Assembly (NCBI RefSeq): GCF_007679495.1
Contig: NZ_VEGP01000005.1
Location: 62,001-126,000 of the forward strand
Reading direction: 5' to 3'
DNA from: Paenibacillus sp. 32O-W
Lineage (GTDB): Bacteria; Bacillota; Bacilli; Paenibacillales; NBRC-103111
Length of the DNA stretch: 64,000 nucleotides
Part shown: piece by piece, positions 18,804-28,843 of the stretch
How the letters are laid out: each line of letters opens with the position of its first letter
Position numbering within the stretch: position 1 is the stretch's first letter
Translations under genes and position numbers: made by a program
The notes under the pieces: model-generated
The model's input: the letters and a program-made list of their open reading frames with translations, nothing else
What the model was told of the DNA's origin: nothing
Databases searched by the model: none

Positions 18804-20129
18804 TCACCCTTTATGAAATTCACCAATCAGTCTTTGGACAGTTTCCTCATAGGAGACCTTCTCGTCAGTCTTTTGCGTTGTAAATTCATGGATTTTTGAT
18901 ATAAATTGCAAAGAAAGATCAATTTCTGGATTTGTTCCGCTCTGGTACGCCCCCAAATTAATCAGGTCCTCCGAACTTCTATAAACAGATAGCAGTTTTT
19001 TCAGAAAATCGGCAGCTTCCTGCTGCTCCGGAGGAACGATTTCCTTCATTACCCGGCTTACACTGGCCAGAACGTCAATAGCGGGATAGTGGCCTTTGTT
19101 AGCAAGGTGCCGGTCCAGTACAATATGCCCATCCAGGATCCCGCGGACGGCATCCGCGATCGGCTCGTTCATATCGTCTCCGTCCACCAGGACGGTATAG
19201 AATGCGGTTATCGAGCCTTTGGGCCCTGTGCCTGAACGTTCCAGCAGCTTGGGCAAATTGGCGAAGACCGATGGAGTATAGCCGCGGGTAGCCGGGGGTT
19301 CTCCAATGGCCAAGCCGACTTCCCGTTGCGCCATGGCGTAGCGGGTGACCGAATCCATCATGAGCATGACATTCAGGCCCTTATCGCGGAAGTATTCGGC
19401 AATGCTGGTCGCAATTAACGCGCCCTTGATCCGGATGAGCGCCGGCTGATCGGAAGTAGCGACAACGACGACCGATTTGGCCAAGCCTTCCGGACCGAGA
19501 TCTCTTTCGATAAAGTCCAGAACTTCCCGGCCGCGCTCTCCAACCAGAGCGATGACATTGACATCAGCCGAAGTATTGCGAGCAATCATGCCCATCAGGG
19601 TGCTCTTGCCGACACCGGATCCCGCGAAGATGCCGACCCGCTGGCCTCTGCCAATCGTGAGCAGACCGTCGATGCACCGGATTCCGACGCTGATGGGATG
19701 CAGAACTCGCGGTCTCATCAGCGGATTGCCGGGGCTGTTGTTCGTCGAATATTGACTCATTCGCAGAGGAAGCAGCGAGCCGTCCAGCGGCTGGCCCAAT
19801 CCGTCCAGAACCTTGCCGAGTAATTCGTACCCTACCTGAACGCTTAAAGGCTTCCCGGTACTGACGACATCGCAGCCGGGACCAATCGAGTGCAGGTCGC
19901 CAAGTGGCATAAGTATGACCTTGTTGCCGCGAAAGCCTACGACCTCCGCTTTAAGCGGCTTATCCGATTTGGGAGGATGGATCAGACAGACATCTCCGAT
20001 ATTCGCATCGGGACCTTCGGCCTCCACCGTAAGACCTATGACTTTAGTCACTTTACCGAAGACCGGGACCGGATCTAATTGTCGAAGAAAGTCGATGTAT
20101 TTGCCGGCTTGCGGACCGCTAGCCTTCAT
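18804..20129 (-). CDS. fliI: Flagellum-specific ATP synthase FliI
   Basis: Hexameric ATPase that energises flagellar export; related to the F1 beta subunit. Walker A GSGVGKST lies at residues 170-177. Conserved VALVGERGREV and the SVTRYAMAQREVGLA segment are present. The ATG at 20129 (MKASG) gives 441 aa, near the B. subtilis length; an upstream ATG at 20141 has no room for a ribosome binding site. It overlaps fliH by 11 bp. Confidence 0.96.
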   Translation of the reverse strand: MKASGPQAGKYIDFLRQLDPVPVFGKVTKVIGLTVEAEGPDANIGDVCLIHPPKSDKPLKAEVVGFRGNKVILMPLGDLHSIGPGCDVVSTGKPLSVQVGYELLGKVLDGLGQPLDGSLLPLRMSQYSTNNSPGNPLMRPRVLHPISVGIRCIDGLLTIGRGQRVGIFAGSGVGKSTLMGMIARNTSADVNVIALVGERGREVLDFIERDLGPEGLAKSVVVVATSDQPALIRIKGALIATSIAEYFRDKGLNVMLMMDSVTRYAMAQREVGLAIGEPPATRGYTPSVFANLPKLLERSGTGPKGSITAFYTVLVDGDDMNEPIADAVRGILDGHIVLDRHLANKGHYPAIDVLASVSRVMKEIVPPEQQEAADFLKKLLSVYRSSEDLINLGAYQSGTNPEIDLSLQFISKIHEFTTQKTDEKVSYEETVQRLIGEFHKG

Positions 20130-20970
20130 CGGGAACACCATCCTGGGAAACCGCTGCCTGGAGCAAAGCGTTCTTGATTTCGGTTAATTGGGTGCCAATC
20201 CGGGCGTCGATGCTGCCGAATTCCGAACGGACAACACAACCTTGATCCCTGACGGACGAATCGGGAACGATTTCCAGTTCAGCCTGTGAATCGACGACCA
20301 TATGCAATTCACCCTTGGCATCCTGAATATAAGCGAAATGCTCGGGAGCTACGCACAATGTAATGGTGCCTCTTTCCCTTGTGCGGGCAAGCATCTGCCG
20401 GGTCATCGAAACGATCCATTCCGGGGCGACCGTAAGCTGCTGATGAACGATCTTCTCGGCTATGGCACAGCTTAGCTCGATCAGGAACGGTTCAGCATCG
20501 CGAATAATTTGTTTCCTGGTTTCGTAGGCTTGCTCCAGAATCGTTTTCGCTTCGGCCATCTGCTGTTCGTACTGTTGGAAAATATCGGCGGTTGCCTGCT
20601 GAACGCCGGAATCGTAGCCCTCCTGGTAGCCTTGTTTCCGGGTAAGCTCCCGTTCCTCCAGATCCAGACGGCGCTGCTCCTGCCACCAGGAGTCGATTTC
20701 TTGTCTGGCCTGGGTCTTGATCTGTTCGGCCGCTTCCATCGCTTCGCGAATCCGGGCTTCCGCCAGCTGTTCTGCGTCCTGCAGAATCTGTTCTTTCAGC
20801 TGCTTGGCCTGTTGGATCTCCAGCTGCTCCTCTTCCGTATAAGGAGACTGACTCGTTCTGGAGGCGCCGTTGCCGTACCATTTGCCAAGATCGAACGTCG
20901 GATTAATCAATTTGGTGTCGTCAAGCGCTATATATCCTCCGGGTTTGATCAATCTAGACAACGATATCAT
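20119..20970 (-). CDS. fliH: Flagellar export ATPase regulator FliH
   Basis: Peripheral stalk protein that binds FliI and the C-ring. The middle is a long Gln/Glu-rich coiled coil (about residues 45-140) and the C-terminal part is the conserved FliH globular domain. The start is uncertain: ATG at 20970 overlaps fliG by 17 bp, but a TTG nine bases downstream at 20961 has better spacing from the GGAGGAG site. Length is 283 or 280 aa. Confidence 0.9.
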   Translation of the reverse strand: MISLSRLIKPGGYIALDDTKLINPTFDLGKWYGNGASRTSQSPYTEEEQLEIQQAKQLKEQILQDAEQLAEARIREAMEAAEQIKTQARQEIDSWWQEQRRLDLEERELTRKQGYQEGYDSGVQQATADIFQQYEQQMAEAKTILEQAYETRKQIIRDAEPFLIELSCAIAEKIVHQQLTVAPEWIVSMTRQMLARTRERGTITLCVAPEHFAYIQDAKGELHMVVDSQAELEIVPDSSVRDQGCVVRSEFGSIDARIGTQLTEIKNALLQAAVSQDGVPDEG

Positions 20971-21973
20971 CTCCTCCACCGCGTGCGATGATGATTTCAC
21001 CGGATTCTTCCAGACGGCGAATCGTTGCCACAATCCGGGTCTGTGCTTCTTCTACATCACGGAGCCGGACAGGACCCATATATTCCATTTCTTCCTTGAA
21101 CGTTTCGGACATCCGCTTGGACATATTGCTGAAGATCGCGTCTCTGACTTCTTCACTGGCCACTTTCAAAGCCAGCTGCAAATCGCTGTTGTCGATGTCG
21201 CGGATAATCCGCTGGATGGAACGGTTATCGAGATTGACAATATCCTCGAAGACGAACATTCTCTTCTTGATTTCCTCAGCCAGCTCTGGATCCTGTACCT
21301 CCAAGGAATCGAGAATGGTCCGTTCCGTTCCGCGGTCGACGCCGTTCAAGATTTGGACGATCGATTCGATACCGCCCGCTGACGTGTAGTCTTGGGTCAC
21401 CGTTGCGGACAGCTTGTTCTCTAGCACCTGCTCCACCTGGGTAAGAACCTCGGGGGATGTGCTGTCCATCAACGCAATTCTCTTGGCCACATCCGCCTGC
21501 TTCTCTTGCGGAAGCGCCGACAGGATGATGGAAGACTGCTCCGGCTGCAAATAAGATAGAACCAGAGCGATGGTTTGCGAATTTTCATTCTGGATAAAGT
21601 TCAAAATTTGGGCAGGATCTGCTTTCCTTGCAAAATCGAACGGGCGGACTTGAAGCGTTGCCGTTAACCGGTTGATGATGTCGATCGATTTTTGCGGTCC
21701 CAGTGCCTTCTCCAATATTTCTTTGGCGTAGGCAATACCGCCTTGCGAAATATATTCCTGTGCCAGGCAAATCTGGTGAAACTCGGCCAAAATCGCTTCC
21801 TTTTCCAAGGCATCCACTTTACGCACGTTGGCTATCTCCAACGTCAATTGTTCGATTTCATCTTCTCTCAGGTGCTTGAAGATTTGAGCGGATACTTCAG
21901 GCCCCAAGCTGATGAGAAGAATGGCCGCCTTTTGCCTGCCTGTCAAACTTTGTTGTGCTGCTGCTTTTGCCAA
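20954..21973 (-). CDS. fliG: Flagellar motor switch protein FliG
   Basis: Rotor protein that takes torque from the stator. It begins with the conserved LTGRQKAAILLISLGPE and has the middle ARM-like repeats. The C-terminal torque helix region contains the charged stretch DIDNSDLQLALKVASEEVRD. Length is 339 aa. The start is TTG at 21973 with AGAGGTG upstream. Confidence 0.96.
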   Translation of the reverse strand: MAKAAAQQSLTGRQKAAILLISLGPEVSAQIFKHLREDEIEQLTLEIANVRKVDALEKEAILAEFHQICLAQEYISQGGIAYAKEILEKALGPQKSIDIINRLTATLQVRPFDFARKADPAQILNFIQNENSQTIALVLSYLQPEQSSIILSALPQEKQADVAKRIALMDSTSPEVLTQVEQVLENKLSATVTQDYTSAGGIESIVQILNGVDRGTERTILDSLEVQDPELAEEIKKRMFVFEDIVNLDNRSIQRIIRDIDNSDLQLALKVASEEVRDAIFSNMSKRMSETFKEEMEYMGPVRLRDVEEAQTRIVATIRRLEESGEIIIARGGGDDIVV

Positions 21974-21985
21974 TCGTGCACACCT

Positions 21986-23572
21986 CTATTCGTCAACCAG
22001 CCAGGTTCTTAACAAATTAACAAATTCTTCGGGCTTTTTCTTAGCCAAGGTTTCGAGTTGGTTGCGGATCTGATTCTCATTGGTCACATTTTCAAGATCG
22101 ATGGTCGGATATTCAATCGCTGTGCTTTCATAAGCTTCTTCAGCGGCTTCCTCATTCGCTTTGCGTCTGCGGGAGATGAAGTATCCGCCTAGTCCGGCCA
22201 ATGCCAGCACTGCCGCTGCAATTCCGCCGATCCAATACCAGTTCACGCTGGAAGCGGGATTAACCTCTTGTGGTCCGGCGAAAGTCTGATCGAAGACATG
22301 GACTCTGCTCGCCAGCTCTTCCGGAGTGAAGGTCCTTCCGCTGTTTGCAAGCGATGCATTGACAACGCTGATGAGGATTTGTTCAATGGCTTCCCTTGCT
22401 TCCGGGGTAAAGGATTCAGGATTATTCCGATCCGGTGGTTCAATGCCGACAGAAATGGTTAAATCCGTTACAGTGAATGGACTGGATTCAATTTGCTGGG
22501 TGATCCGGTTAACCTCGTAGTTAACGGTCCTCTGCATTTCTTCGGAATTGGCTGAGCCGGCAGCCGAGCTGCCCGGGTAAGTGGGGATATCGGTCGGGCC
22601 GGTTCCCGGCACTCCGCCAGTATCGGATCCATTGGACGTATATGTTTTTTGCAGTTCCTGAACGCTGATTTCTATCCCTCTCTGCTCCTCCGTATTGACC
22701 GGAGTGACCAGATTTTCGACTGTGCTTCTCTTGTCGAAGTTCATCGTGGCGATGACCATCGGAATCACTTTGTCTTTACCGAGAATACCGCCCAAAATTT
22801 CTTTGATGTCCTTGCGGAGATCCTGTTCGAATTTCCGTTTGATTTCGAACTGCATCGCCGCCGCGTTTGCGGAAGTGAACTGACTGTCGTTATTTTTGGA
22901 GTACGGGAGCAAATCCCCGTTCTGATCTGAAATCGCTATGTTTTCAATCGGCAAATTTTTGACGCTCTTGGATACCAGTTGGTACATCGTGTCGATCTTG
23001 TTCTGGTCCAGCCGGTAGCCTGGCTTCAAATTGACAACTACGGATGCAGTCGACTGCTGATCCTGCTCATCGCGGAGAAACACCGTTTCTTCGGGAAGGT
23101 TGATTACAACCTTGGAGCTGGCAACTGCCGTATTGGAATTGATGAGCTGCTGTAATTCTCCCTGGATCATGTCCAGCTTCTTGATGCTGAATTCGTTGTC
23201 CGTCGTGCCGAAAGCGTTATTTTCCCGGAAAGCTCCATAACCAATGCTGCCGTTCTGGTTAAGCCCCTGGGACTCAACTTCGATTTTCACGGTGGAGACC
23301 ATATTCCGCGGCACTCCAATCGATTTGCCGTCATCACTAAGGCGGTATGGAATTTTATTATCTTCCAGATGTTTCTTTATGGCCGCTGCATCTGCGGGCT
23401 GCAGATCTGTGAAGGCAGTGGCGTATTCTGTTTTGGACAAGCTGTATGTAACTAAAACCAAAGTTAATATCAACAGTGCTATAGTGGCGATGATCGTAAT
23501 TTTTTGACCTTTGCTAAATCTGCCCCAAAATTCTTTTCCTCGATTGACATACTGGAGAACCGTTTCGTTCAC
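21986..23572 (-). CDS. fliF: Flagellar MS-ring protein FliF
   Basis: Builds the MS ring in the cytoplasmic membrane. It has an N-terminal membrane helix (about residues 25-45), a large periplasm-side region with the YscJ-like fold and a second membrane helix near residue 445. The short cytoplasmic tail that binds FliG contains NQIRNQLETLAKKKPEEF. Length is 528 aa. The start is GTG at 23572 behind GAGGTG. Confidence 0.96.
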   Translation of the reverse strand: MNETVLQYVNRGKEFWGRFSKGQKITIIATIALLILTLVLVTYSLSKTEYATAFTDLQPADAAAIKKHLEDNKIPYRLSDDGKSIGVPRNMVSTVKIEVESQGLNQNGSIGYGAFRENNAFGTTDNEFSIKKLDMIQGELQQLINSNTAVASSKVVINLPEETVFLRDEQDQQSTASVVVNLKPGYRLDQNKIDTMYQLVSKSVKNLPIENIAISDQNGDLLPYSKNNDSQFTSANAAAMQFEIKRKFEQDLRKDIKEILGGILGKDKVIPMVIATMNFDKRSTVENLVTPVNTEEQRGIEISVQELQKTYTSNGSDTGGVPGTGPTDIPTYPGSSAAGSANSEEMQRTVNYEVNRITQQIESSPFTVTDLTISVGIEPPDRNNPESFTPEAREAIEQILISVVNASLANSGRTFTPEELASRVHVFDQTFAGPQEVNPASSVNWYWIGGIAAAVLALAGLGGYFISRRRKANEEAAEEAYESTAIEYPTIDLENVTNENQIRNQLETLAKKKPEEFVNLLRTWLVDE

Positions 23573-23609
23573 TTACTCACCTCATCCGACGTTTACCGTT
23601 TTACTGGAA

Positions 23610-23918
23610 TTAGAGCTGCATCCTCATAACATCCTGATAGGCCTCCACTACTTTATTTCGAACCTGCACCACTAGCTGCAAGCCTAATTCCGCTTTTGCA
23701 GAGGCGATCATCAGCCGATGAACGTCATTCATTTCTCCAACTATGAATTGCTCGTTCAATTGATCCACCTGATGCTGCTGCTGGTTTAGATCGGTGATAG
23801 CCCCCTTCAAAAACTGGTCGAACTGCTTCGACAATTCCAGAGCTCCCGTATAGGCCTTGGAACCCGGTATCAGCGAACTAGCGGATTGAGCGTTTAGTAC
23901 TACCGGATCTATCATCAT
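23610..23918 (-). CDS. fliE: Flagellar hook-basal body protein FliE
   Basis: Links the MS ring to the rod. The conserved C-terminal helix reads ASAKAELGLQLVVQVRNKVVEAYQDVMRMQ. The start is one of two adjacent ATG codons at 23918 or 23915 behind AAAGGGGGG. Length is about 102 aa, usual for FliE. It stands between flgC and fliF. Confidence 0.94.
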   Translation of the reverse strand: MMIDPVVLNAQSASSLIPGSKAYTGALELSKQFDQFLKGAITDLNQQQHQVDQLNEQFIVGEMNDVHRLMIASAKAELGLQLVVQVRNKVVEAYQDVMRMQL

Positions 23919-23945
23919 TGTCCCCCCTTTCAACTATCAGTCGGC

Positions 23946-24395
23946 CTATCTACCTATTTCCAGAGCCTTCGTAATCATGGACTTGGAAGCATTTAATGCC
24001 GTTACGTTGGCCTCATAGGATCGGGTGGCCGAGATCATGTCGATCATTTCCTTCAAGATATCGACGTTGGGCATATGTACATATCCATTTTCATCCGCAT
24101 CGGGATGGGTTGGATTGTAAACTAGCTTGGGTGGAGTGGAATCCTCGGTAATTCTCGTGATTTTTACACCTTCCCCTGCGGCCCCTTCCATAGCCGAGTT
24201 CAGAAAATGGGCAAAAGGCTGACTGCTCTTTGGTTCCATAGTGACAATCTTTCGGCTGTACGGGACCCATTTCCCATCTACCAATCTACCGCGGTTGGTC
24301 TCCGCATTGGCGATGTTGGACGATATCACATCCATTCTGAGTCTCTGGGCCGTCAAAGCAGATGAACTAATGTCGAAAGCTCCTGTCAATTTCAT
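23946..24395 (-). CDS. flgC: Flagellar basal-body rod protein FlgC
   Basis: Proximal rod protein. The signature SALTAQRLRMDVISSNIANAETNR is at the N-terminus and the C-terminal helix ends ATRSYEANVTALNASKSMITKALEIGR. Length is 149 aa. It overlaps flgB by 4 bp (ATGA). Confidence 0.95.
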   Translation of the reverse strand: MKLTGAFDISSSALTAQRLRMDVISSNIANAETNRGRLVDGKWVPYSRKIVTMEPKSSQPFAHFLNSAMEGAAGEGVKITRITEDSTPPKLVYNPTHPDADENGYVHMPNVDILKEMIDMISATRSYEANVTALNASKSMITKALEIGR

Positions 24396-24799
24396 CGGCT
24401 GCTCCCTCCTAATGCTGTTCTGGCCATCTTAATCTCATGGCCGACCTGCTGACTCATGACGTAATACCTTAGAACATTCTTGGCCAGCAAGGACATTTCC
24501 GCATCGATATCGACGTTGTTCATATTGTTATTCATGGCTGTCTCTGAGTCTTTAGTAATTTGCGGAGCGGGATAAGAAGATCGACCTATGACAAAGTGTC
24601 TGGGATCGGTCCTGAATCCTTCAATGGAGAATGGTGCCTTCAACTCATTCTGCAGTAGTTCCTCGAACTGAACATCGGAACGTTTGAAAAAAGGCGTGTC
24701 CACATTCGCGATATTGTTCGAAATCACCTGCTGGCGCAAGGCCGAAGCATTCAGCGAACGCTCCATCAAGTTAAAAGTTGACGAATTTAATAGTTCCAT
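24392..24799 (-). CDS. flgB: Flagellar basal-body rod protein FlgB
   Basis: Proximal rod protein and first gene of the fla/che operon. It has the motif ALRQQVISNNIANVDTPFFKR. Length is 135 aa using the ATG at 24799 with GAGGTTAGAG upstream. The 258-base gap on its 5' side must contain the main operon promoter. Confidence 0.95.
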   Translation of the reverse strand: MELLNSSTFNLMERSLNASALRQQVISNNIANVDTPFFKRSDVQFEELLQNELKAPFSIEGFRTDPRHFVIGRSSYPAPQITKDSETAMNNNMNNVDIDAEMSLLAKNVLRYYVMSQQVGHEIKMARTALGGSSR

Positions 24800-24964
24800 T
24801 TCTCTAACCTCACTCTCCAAGCTAGATAATCTTATTCAACAAATATTTGTTAACTCCTCTTTTTTTTCGACATCCTTTAAAAAAATTATATACGAATGTG
24901 ACAAATTTCGATCTATATCAAAACATCTCTAATAATGAATAAAACTGGAATTAATTACAATAAG
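24800..24964 (-). promoter_or_regulatory. Upstream region of the fla/che operon
   Basis: AT-rich gap. A consensus -10 hexamer TATAAT (minus strand) is at 24885-24890, but no convincing -35 hexamer lies 16-18 bases upstream of it (GATCGA at 17). I saw no clear SigD-type promoter and no clear CodY box. The exact promoter is unresolved. Confidence 0.3.
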
Positions 24965-24994
24965 AAAAAAGTCCCATCTTTCGACAGGACTTTT
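24965..24994 (-). terminator. Rho-independent terminator after codY
   Basis: Perfect stem AAAAGTCC/GGACTTTT with a 12-base loop, followed on the minus strand by a T-run. It separates codY transcription from the fla/che operon. Confidence 0.85.
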
Positions 24995-25057
24995 ATGGTA
25001 AATAGGGATTTATTACTGTTTCAATGATACTTTAGGCTCGATTCTTCTGACAAAAAT

Positions 25058-25837
25058 TTAAACTTTCACTTTTTCAAGACCTAAAATTAATTGATCATTC
25101 AGGATTTTTATGTAAGTTCCTTTCATGCCGAGCGACCTGGTTTCGATGACACCCGCACTCTCCAGCTTGCGAAGAGCATTAACAATAACCGAACGGGTGA
25201 TCCCCGCACGATCGGCAATTTTACTGGCGACCAATAGTCCTTCGTCCCCATCCAATTCCTCGAATATATGATCAACCGCTTCAAGCTCGCTATAGGACAA
25301 GGAGGCGACAGCCACGTCTACAATGGCTTTGCTGCGGGCATGAACTTCATTCTCCTCGGCCCGCACCTTGAAAATTTCCATTCCGACGACAGTAGCCCCG
25401 TATTCCGCCAGTATGTAATCTTCGTCCCCGAAAGCATCCTCTTTACGCGTAAGCACTAGTGAACCCAGGCGGTCCCCGCCCCCAACAATGGGAATAACGG
25501 TCATTTGACGATGACCGAACATATGTTCGATTTGTTCGATAAAGTAATGATAGATGCTTTCTTCATCTACATTGGAGGTCGTCTCCTCAATTTTCAACAA
25601 TAATGTGTTGATTTCTTCGGAAAATCTCTGCTTCTGGTGAATCATCTCATTCAGATTCTCCGATTCCATCGTCTCAATCTGGGCAAACCCGAGAATTTTC
25701 CCTTTGCGGCTGACCACATAAAGATTGGCCTGTATAGTATCGCGTAGAACCTCTGCCATTTCCATAAAGCTGACAGGTTTGCCTGCCGCTTTCTGCAGCA
25801 GGCGGTTCAATCTTCTTGTTTTTATCAATAGCGTCAT
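25058..25837 (-). CDS. codY: GTP- and branched-chain amino acid-sensing repressor CodY
   Basis: Global nutrient regulator of low-GC Gram-positives. It has an N-terminal GAF domain that binds isoleucine/valine and a C-terminal winged helix with [21 protein letters not shown]. Length is 259 aa from the ATG at 25837 (GGAGG upstream), the same as B. subtilis. It closes the trmFO-xerC-hslV-hslU-codY cluster. Confidence 0.97.
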   Translation of the reverse strand: MTLLIKTRRLNRLLQKAAGKPVSFMEMAEVLRDTIQANLYVVSRKGKILGFAQIETMESENLNEMIHQKQRFSEEINTLLLKIEETTSNVDEESIYHYFIEQIEHMFGHRQMTVIPIVGGGDRLGSLVLTRKEDAFGDEDYILAEYGATVVGMEIFKVRAEENEVHARSKAIVDVAVASLSYSELEAVDHIFEELDGDEGLLVASKIADRAGITRSVIVNALRKLESAGVIETRSLGMKGTYIKILNDQLILGLEKVKV

Positions 25838-25867
25838 TACTGAAGCCTCCATAATTTCGGGCCTTGC

Positions 25868-27262
25868 TTATAGAATATACTGGCTTAAGTCCCTGTTTTT
25901 TACAATTTCCCCCAGCTTTTCTCGCACATATTCCGGGGTAATGGATATCTGCTCCAAGTGGATGTCCGATGCTTCATAGGACAGATCCTCCAGAACCTTC
26001 TCCAGAATCGTATGCAATCTTCTGGCACCGATATTGTCGGTATTTTGATTAACTTCCACGGCAATAGCAGCGATTTCGCGAATCGCTCCTTCTGTAAAAT
26101 CCACCCGGATTCCTTCCGTTTCCAAGAGTGCCGTATACTGCATCGTCAGCGCGTTCTTCGGCTCTGTCAGGATCGACACGAAGTCATCGAGCGTCAAGTT
26201 GTTGAGCTCGACCCGAATCGGAAACCGCCCCTGCAATTCGGGGATCAGATCGGATGGTTTCGCTATATGAAATGCCCCGGCGGCAATGAACAAAATGTAA
26301 TCCGTATGCACAGGGCCGTATTTGGTCATGACGGTGCTGCCTTCCACGATAGGCAGAATATCCCTTTGCACTCCTTCGCGGGAGACATCCGGGCCTTGGC
26401 CGCGGTTAGGAGTGGCGATTTTGTCTATTTCGTCGATAAAAATAATCCCGGTCTGCTCTGCCCGGCGGACAGCCTCCTGGATTACCTCGTCCATGTCCAT
26501 AAGCTTCTGGGCTTCATCTTGAATAAGGACTTTGCGCGCTTCCTTGACCGGCAATTTCCTCTTCTTCGTCCGTTTCGGAAGCAGGCTGCCGAACATCTCC
26601 TGCATATTAAAGCCCATCTGGTCGTTGCCTTGTCCGCCCAGCATATCAAACATCGAAGGAGCATGATCCTCCACTTCGATTTCTATCGTTTCATTCTCCA
26701 GTTCGCCGTTCAACAAGCGCTTCTTGACCGCTTCTCTCTCGTTCTCCACGGCGGGGTCCCTCGTCTCCTGTTCTTGCTGGCTCTGGTTTTGCTGTCCGAA
26801 CAGCATTTCCAACGGATTGCGCTGCCCTCTATTCTTGGAGCCGGAAGGAACGAGTATCGATACGATTCTATCATTGGCCAGCGCTTCCGCCTTGTCCTTC
26901 AATTTCTCCGTCTTTTCCCCTTTGACCATGCGGATCGAGGTTTCCACCAAATCACGGACCATCGATTCCACATCGCGGCCGACGTACCCGACCTCCGTAA
27001 ATTTGGTCGCTTCCACTTTGACGAACGGCGCCTTGACCAGCTTGGCGATTCTTCTTGCAATTTCCGTCTTGCCGACTCCCGTAGGCCCGATCATCAGTAT
27101 GTTTTTGGGCACGATTTCGTCCCGGATCGCTTCGTCGAGACGGCTTCTCCGATAACGGTTTCTCAGGGCGACAGCTACTGATTTCTTCGCCTTCTTCTGC
27201 CCTATAATATATTTATCGAGTTCCGCTACAATTTGTTTAGGAGTTAGGGAAGATTCGCTCAT
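25868..27262 (-). CDS. hslU: HslU/ClpY ATPase subunit of HslUV protease
   Basis: AAA+ unfoldase that feeds HslV. Walker [10 protein letters not shown] and Walker [10 protein letters not shown] are present, with the I domain between them and a C-terminal sensor domain ending RDLSQYIL, whose tail inserts into HslV. Length is 464 aa from the ATG at 27262 (AGGAGGG upstream). Confidence 0.97.
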   Translation of the reverse strand: MSESSLTPKQIVAELDKYIIGQKKAKKSVAVALRNRYRRSRLDEAIRDEIVPKNILMIGPTGVGKTEIARRIAKLVKAPFVKVEATKFTEVGYVGRDVESMVRDLVETSIRMVKGEKTEKLKDKAEALANDRIVSILVPSGSKNRGQRNPLEMLFGQQNQSQQEQETRDPAVENEREAVKKRLLNGELENETIEIEVEDHAPSMFDMLGGQGNDQMGFNMQEMFGSLLPKRTKKRKLPVKEARKVLIQDEAQKLMDMDEVIQEAVRRAEQTGIIFIDEIDKIATPNRGQGPDVSREGVQRDILPIVEGSTVMTKYGPVHTDYILFIAAGAFHIAKPSDLIPELQGRFPIRVELNNLTLDDFVSILTEPKNALTMQYTALLETEGIRVDFTEGAIREIAAIAVEVNQNTDNIGARRLHTILEKVLEDLSYEASDIHLEQISITPEYVREKLGEIVKNRDLSQYIL

Positions 27263-27300
27263 AAACAACCCTCCTGATTTCTCTCGCGTAGTTAACTGCC

Positions 27301-27843
27301 TTACCCGATTTCTTCGACAATAATATTGTGATTTGTGTAGACACAGATTTCAGCGGCCATCTCGAGAGCCGCCTTCGCGATTTCCGAAGCTTCCATATCG
27401 GAAGCGTATCTCTTCAGAGCACGGCCGGCCGCCAGGGCAAAGCTGCCTCCGGAGCCGATGGCCAGAATGCCGTCATCAGGCTCGATAATCTCTCCATTGC
27501 CGGAAATAAGAAGCAGCCCCTGATCATCCATCACGATCATCATCGCCTCCAGCTTGCGCAGAACGCGGTCTGATCTCCATTCCTTGGCAAGCTCTACGGC
27601 GGCCCGCTGCAGATTTCCATGATGCTCTTCCAGCTTGCCTTCGAATTTCTCGAATAAAGTGATCGCGTCCGCCACCGATCCGGCAAACCCGGCCACGACC
27701 TTCCCCCTGTAAAGTCTTCTGACTTTCCTCGCCTTGTTCTTCATGACCATGCTGTTGCCGAACGTGACCTGTCCGTCTCCCGCTATGGCCCCTTTGCCTT
27801 TATGACGAACGGCAAAAATCGTCGTCGCATGAAATTCGCTCAT
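27301..27843 (-). CDS. hslV: HslV/ClpQ peptidase subunit
   Basis: Proteasome-like N-terminal nucleophile hydrolase. The start is [14 protein letters not shown]. If the initiator Met is removed the first residue is Ser, as in B. subtilis ClpQ, whereas most HslV proteins expose Thr. Conserved GDGQVTFG and [14 protein letters not shown] are present. Length is 180 aa from the ATG at 27843. Confidence 0.96.
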   Translation of the reverse strand: MSEFHATTIFAVRHKGKGAIAGDGQVTFGNSMVMKNKARKVRRLYRGKVVAGFAGSVADAITLFEKFEGKLEEHHGNLQRAAVELAKEWRSDRVLRKLEAMMIVMDDQGLLLISGNGEIIEPDDGILAIGSGGSFALAAGRALKRYASDMEASEIAKAALEMAAEICVYTNHNIIVEEIG

Positions 27844-27881
27844 GCACTCACTCCCTTTAAATAATCCATCATACGCTCCTA

Positions 27882-28775
27882 TCAAGCGCGCGGATGGGCA
27901 CTGTTATAGATCGATTGCAGATGATCCTTGGTTACATGCGTATAAATCTGGGTCGTCGATAAATTGACGTGCCCCAGAAGCTCCTGCACCGTTCTCAAAT
28001 CAGCTCCCGCCTCCAACATATGAGTGGCAAAGGAATGGCGGAACATGTGCGGACTTATGCTCTGTACGCCGGCTACCTGGGTAATATATTTATCCAGCAT
28101 TCTGCGCACACTGCGGTCCGTCAGGCGGCCGCCGGCATAGTTGACGAACAGAGCGTCTTCATCGCCTGCTTTGACCAGCGCTTCCCTGGCCTGTTCCTTA
28201 TACATCCGGATCGCATCCACCGCCGGTTCTCCGATTGGGACATACCGCTCCTTCGCCCCTTTGCCATAGACAAGGGCGATTCCATTGTCCAGATCTATGG
28301 AGGACAGGTCCAGCCGGACCAACTCGCTAACCCGGATTCCGCTAGCATAGAGCAGTTCCATAATCGCCCGGTCTCTGAGTCCGATCGGAGTGTCCGTATC
28401 CGGCGCTCCGAGAAGAGCTTCCATCTGCTCCACATAAAGGAACTTCGGCAGCTTCTTGTCCTGCTTGGGAGTTCTTATGTAGCTGAAAGGGCTGGACTCT
28501 ACAAGCCCCTCCCTCAGCAAATAAGTATAAAATGTCCGCAATGCGGATAATTTGCGGGATACGCTTCGCTTCGCGTACTCCTGTTCATTCAGCTTGGCCA
28601 GAAACATCCGCACATTCAAATACGTCACGGTGGCCGGGCTGTCGATTTGCTGCTGCTCCAGAAAAAGCACGAATTGCTGCAAATCTTTGGCATAGTTGTT
28701 CAATGTATGCGGGGAAGCGTTCCTCTCCGCCTCCAGATATCGAAGGAAACCGTCCACCCACGCTTGCATTGTCAT
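27882..28775 (-). CDS. xerC: Tyrosine recombinase XerC (CodV)
   Basis: Site-specific recombinase that resolves chromosome dimers at dif with a partner. All catalytic residues are visible: Arg148 (SGIRVSEL), Lys172, His243 and Arg246 (HMFRHSFAT), His269 ([10 protein letters not shown]) and nucleophile Tyr278. Length is 297 aa. The ATG at 28775 has GGAGG upstream. Confidence 0.95.
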   Translation of the reverse strand: MTMQAWVDGFLRYLEAERNASPHTLNNYAKDLQQFVLFLEQQQIDSPATVTYLNVRMFLAKLNEQEYAKRSVSRKLSALRTFYTYLLREGLVESSPFSYIRTPKQDKKLPKFLYVEQMEALLGAPDTDTPIGLRDRAIMELLYASGIRVSELVRLDLSSIDLDNGIALVYGKGAKERYVPIGEPAVDAIRMYKEQAREALVKAGDEDALFVNYAGGRLTDRSVRRMLDKYITQVAGVQSISPHMFRHSFATHMLEAGADLRTVQELLGHVNLSTTQIYTHVTKDHLQSIYNSAHPRA

Positions 28776-28843
28776 AACGTCAACCTCCGATATCAGAGCC
28801 TTTAAAGATACTAAACAGATACTATCGTATCACAGCTAAGCTT

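Noticed and set aside
24870-24930. SigD-type promoter for the fla/che operon
   Set aside because: No TAAA plus GCCGATAT pair at the right spacing was found; only a TATAAT hexamer is visible.
25958-27181. 407-codon plus-strand frame opposite hslU
   Set aside because: Antisense to hslU, rich in His, Arg and Leu, no ribosome binding site.
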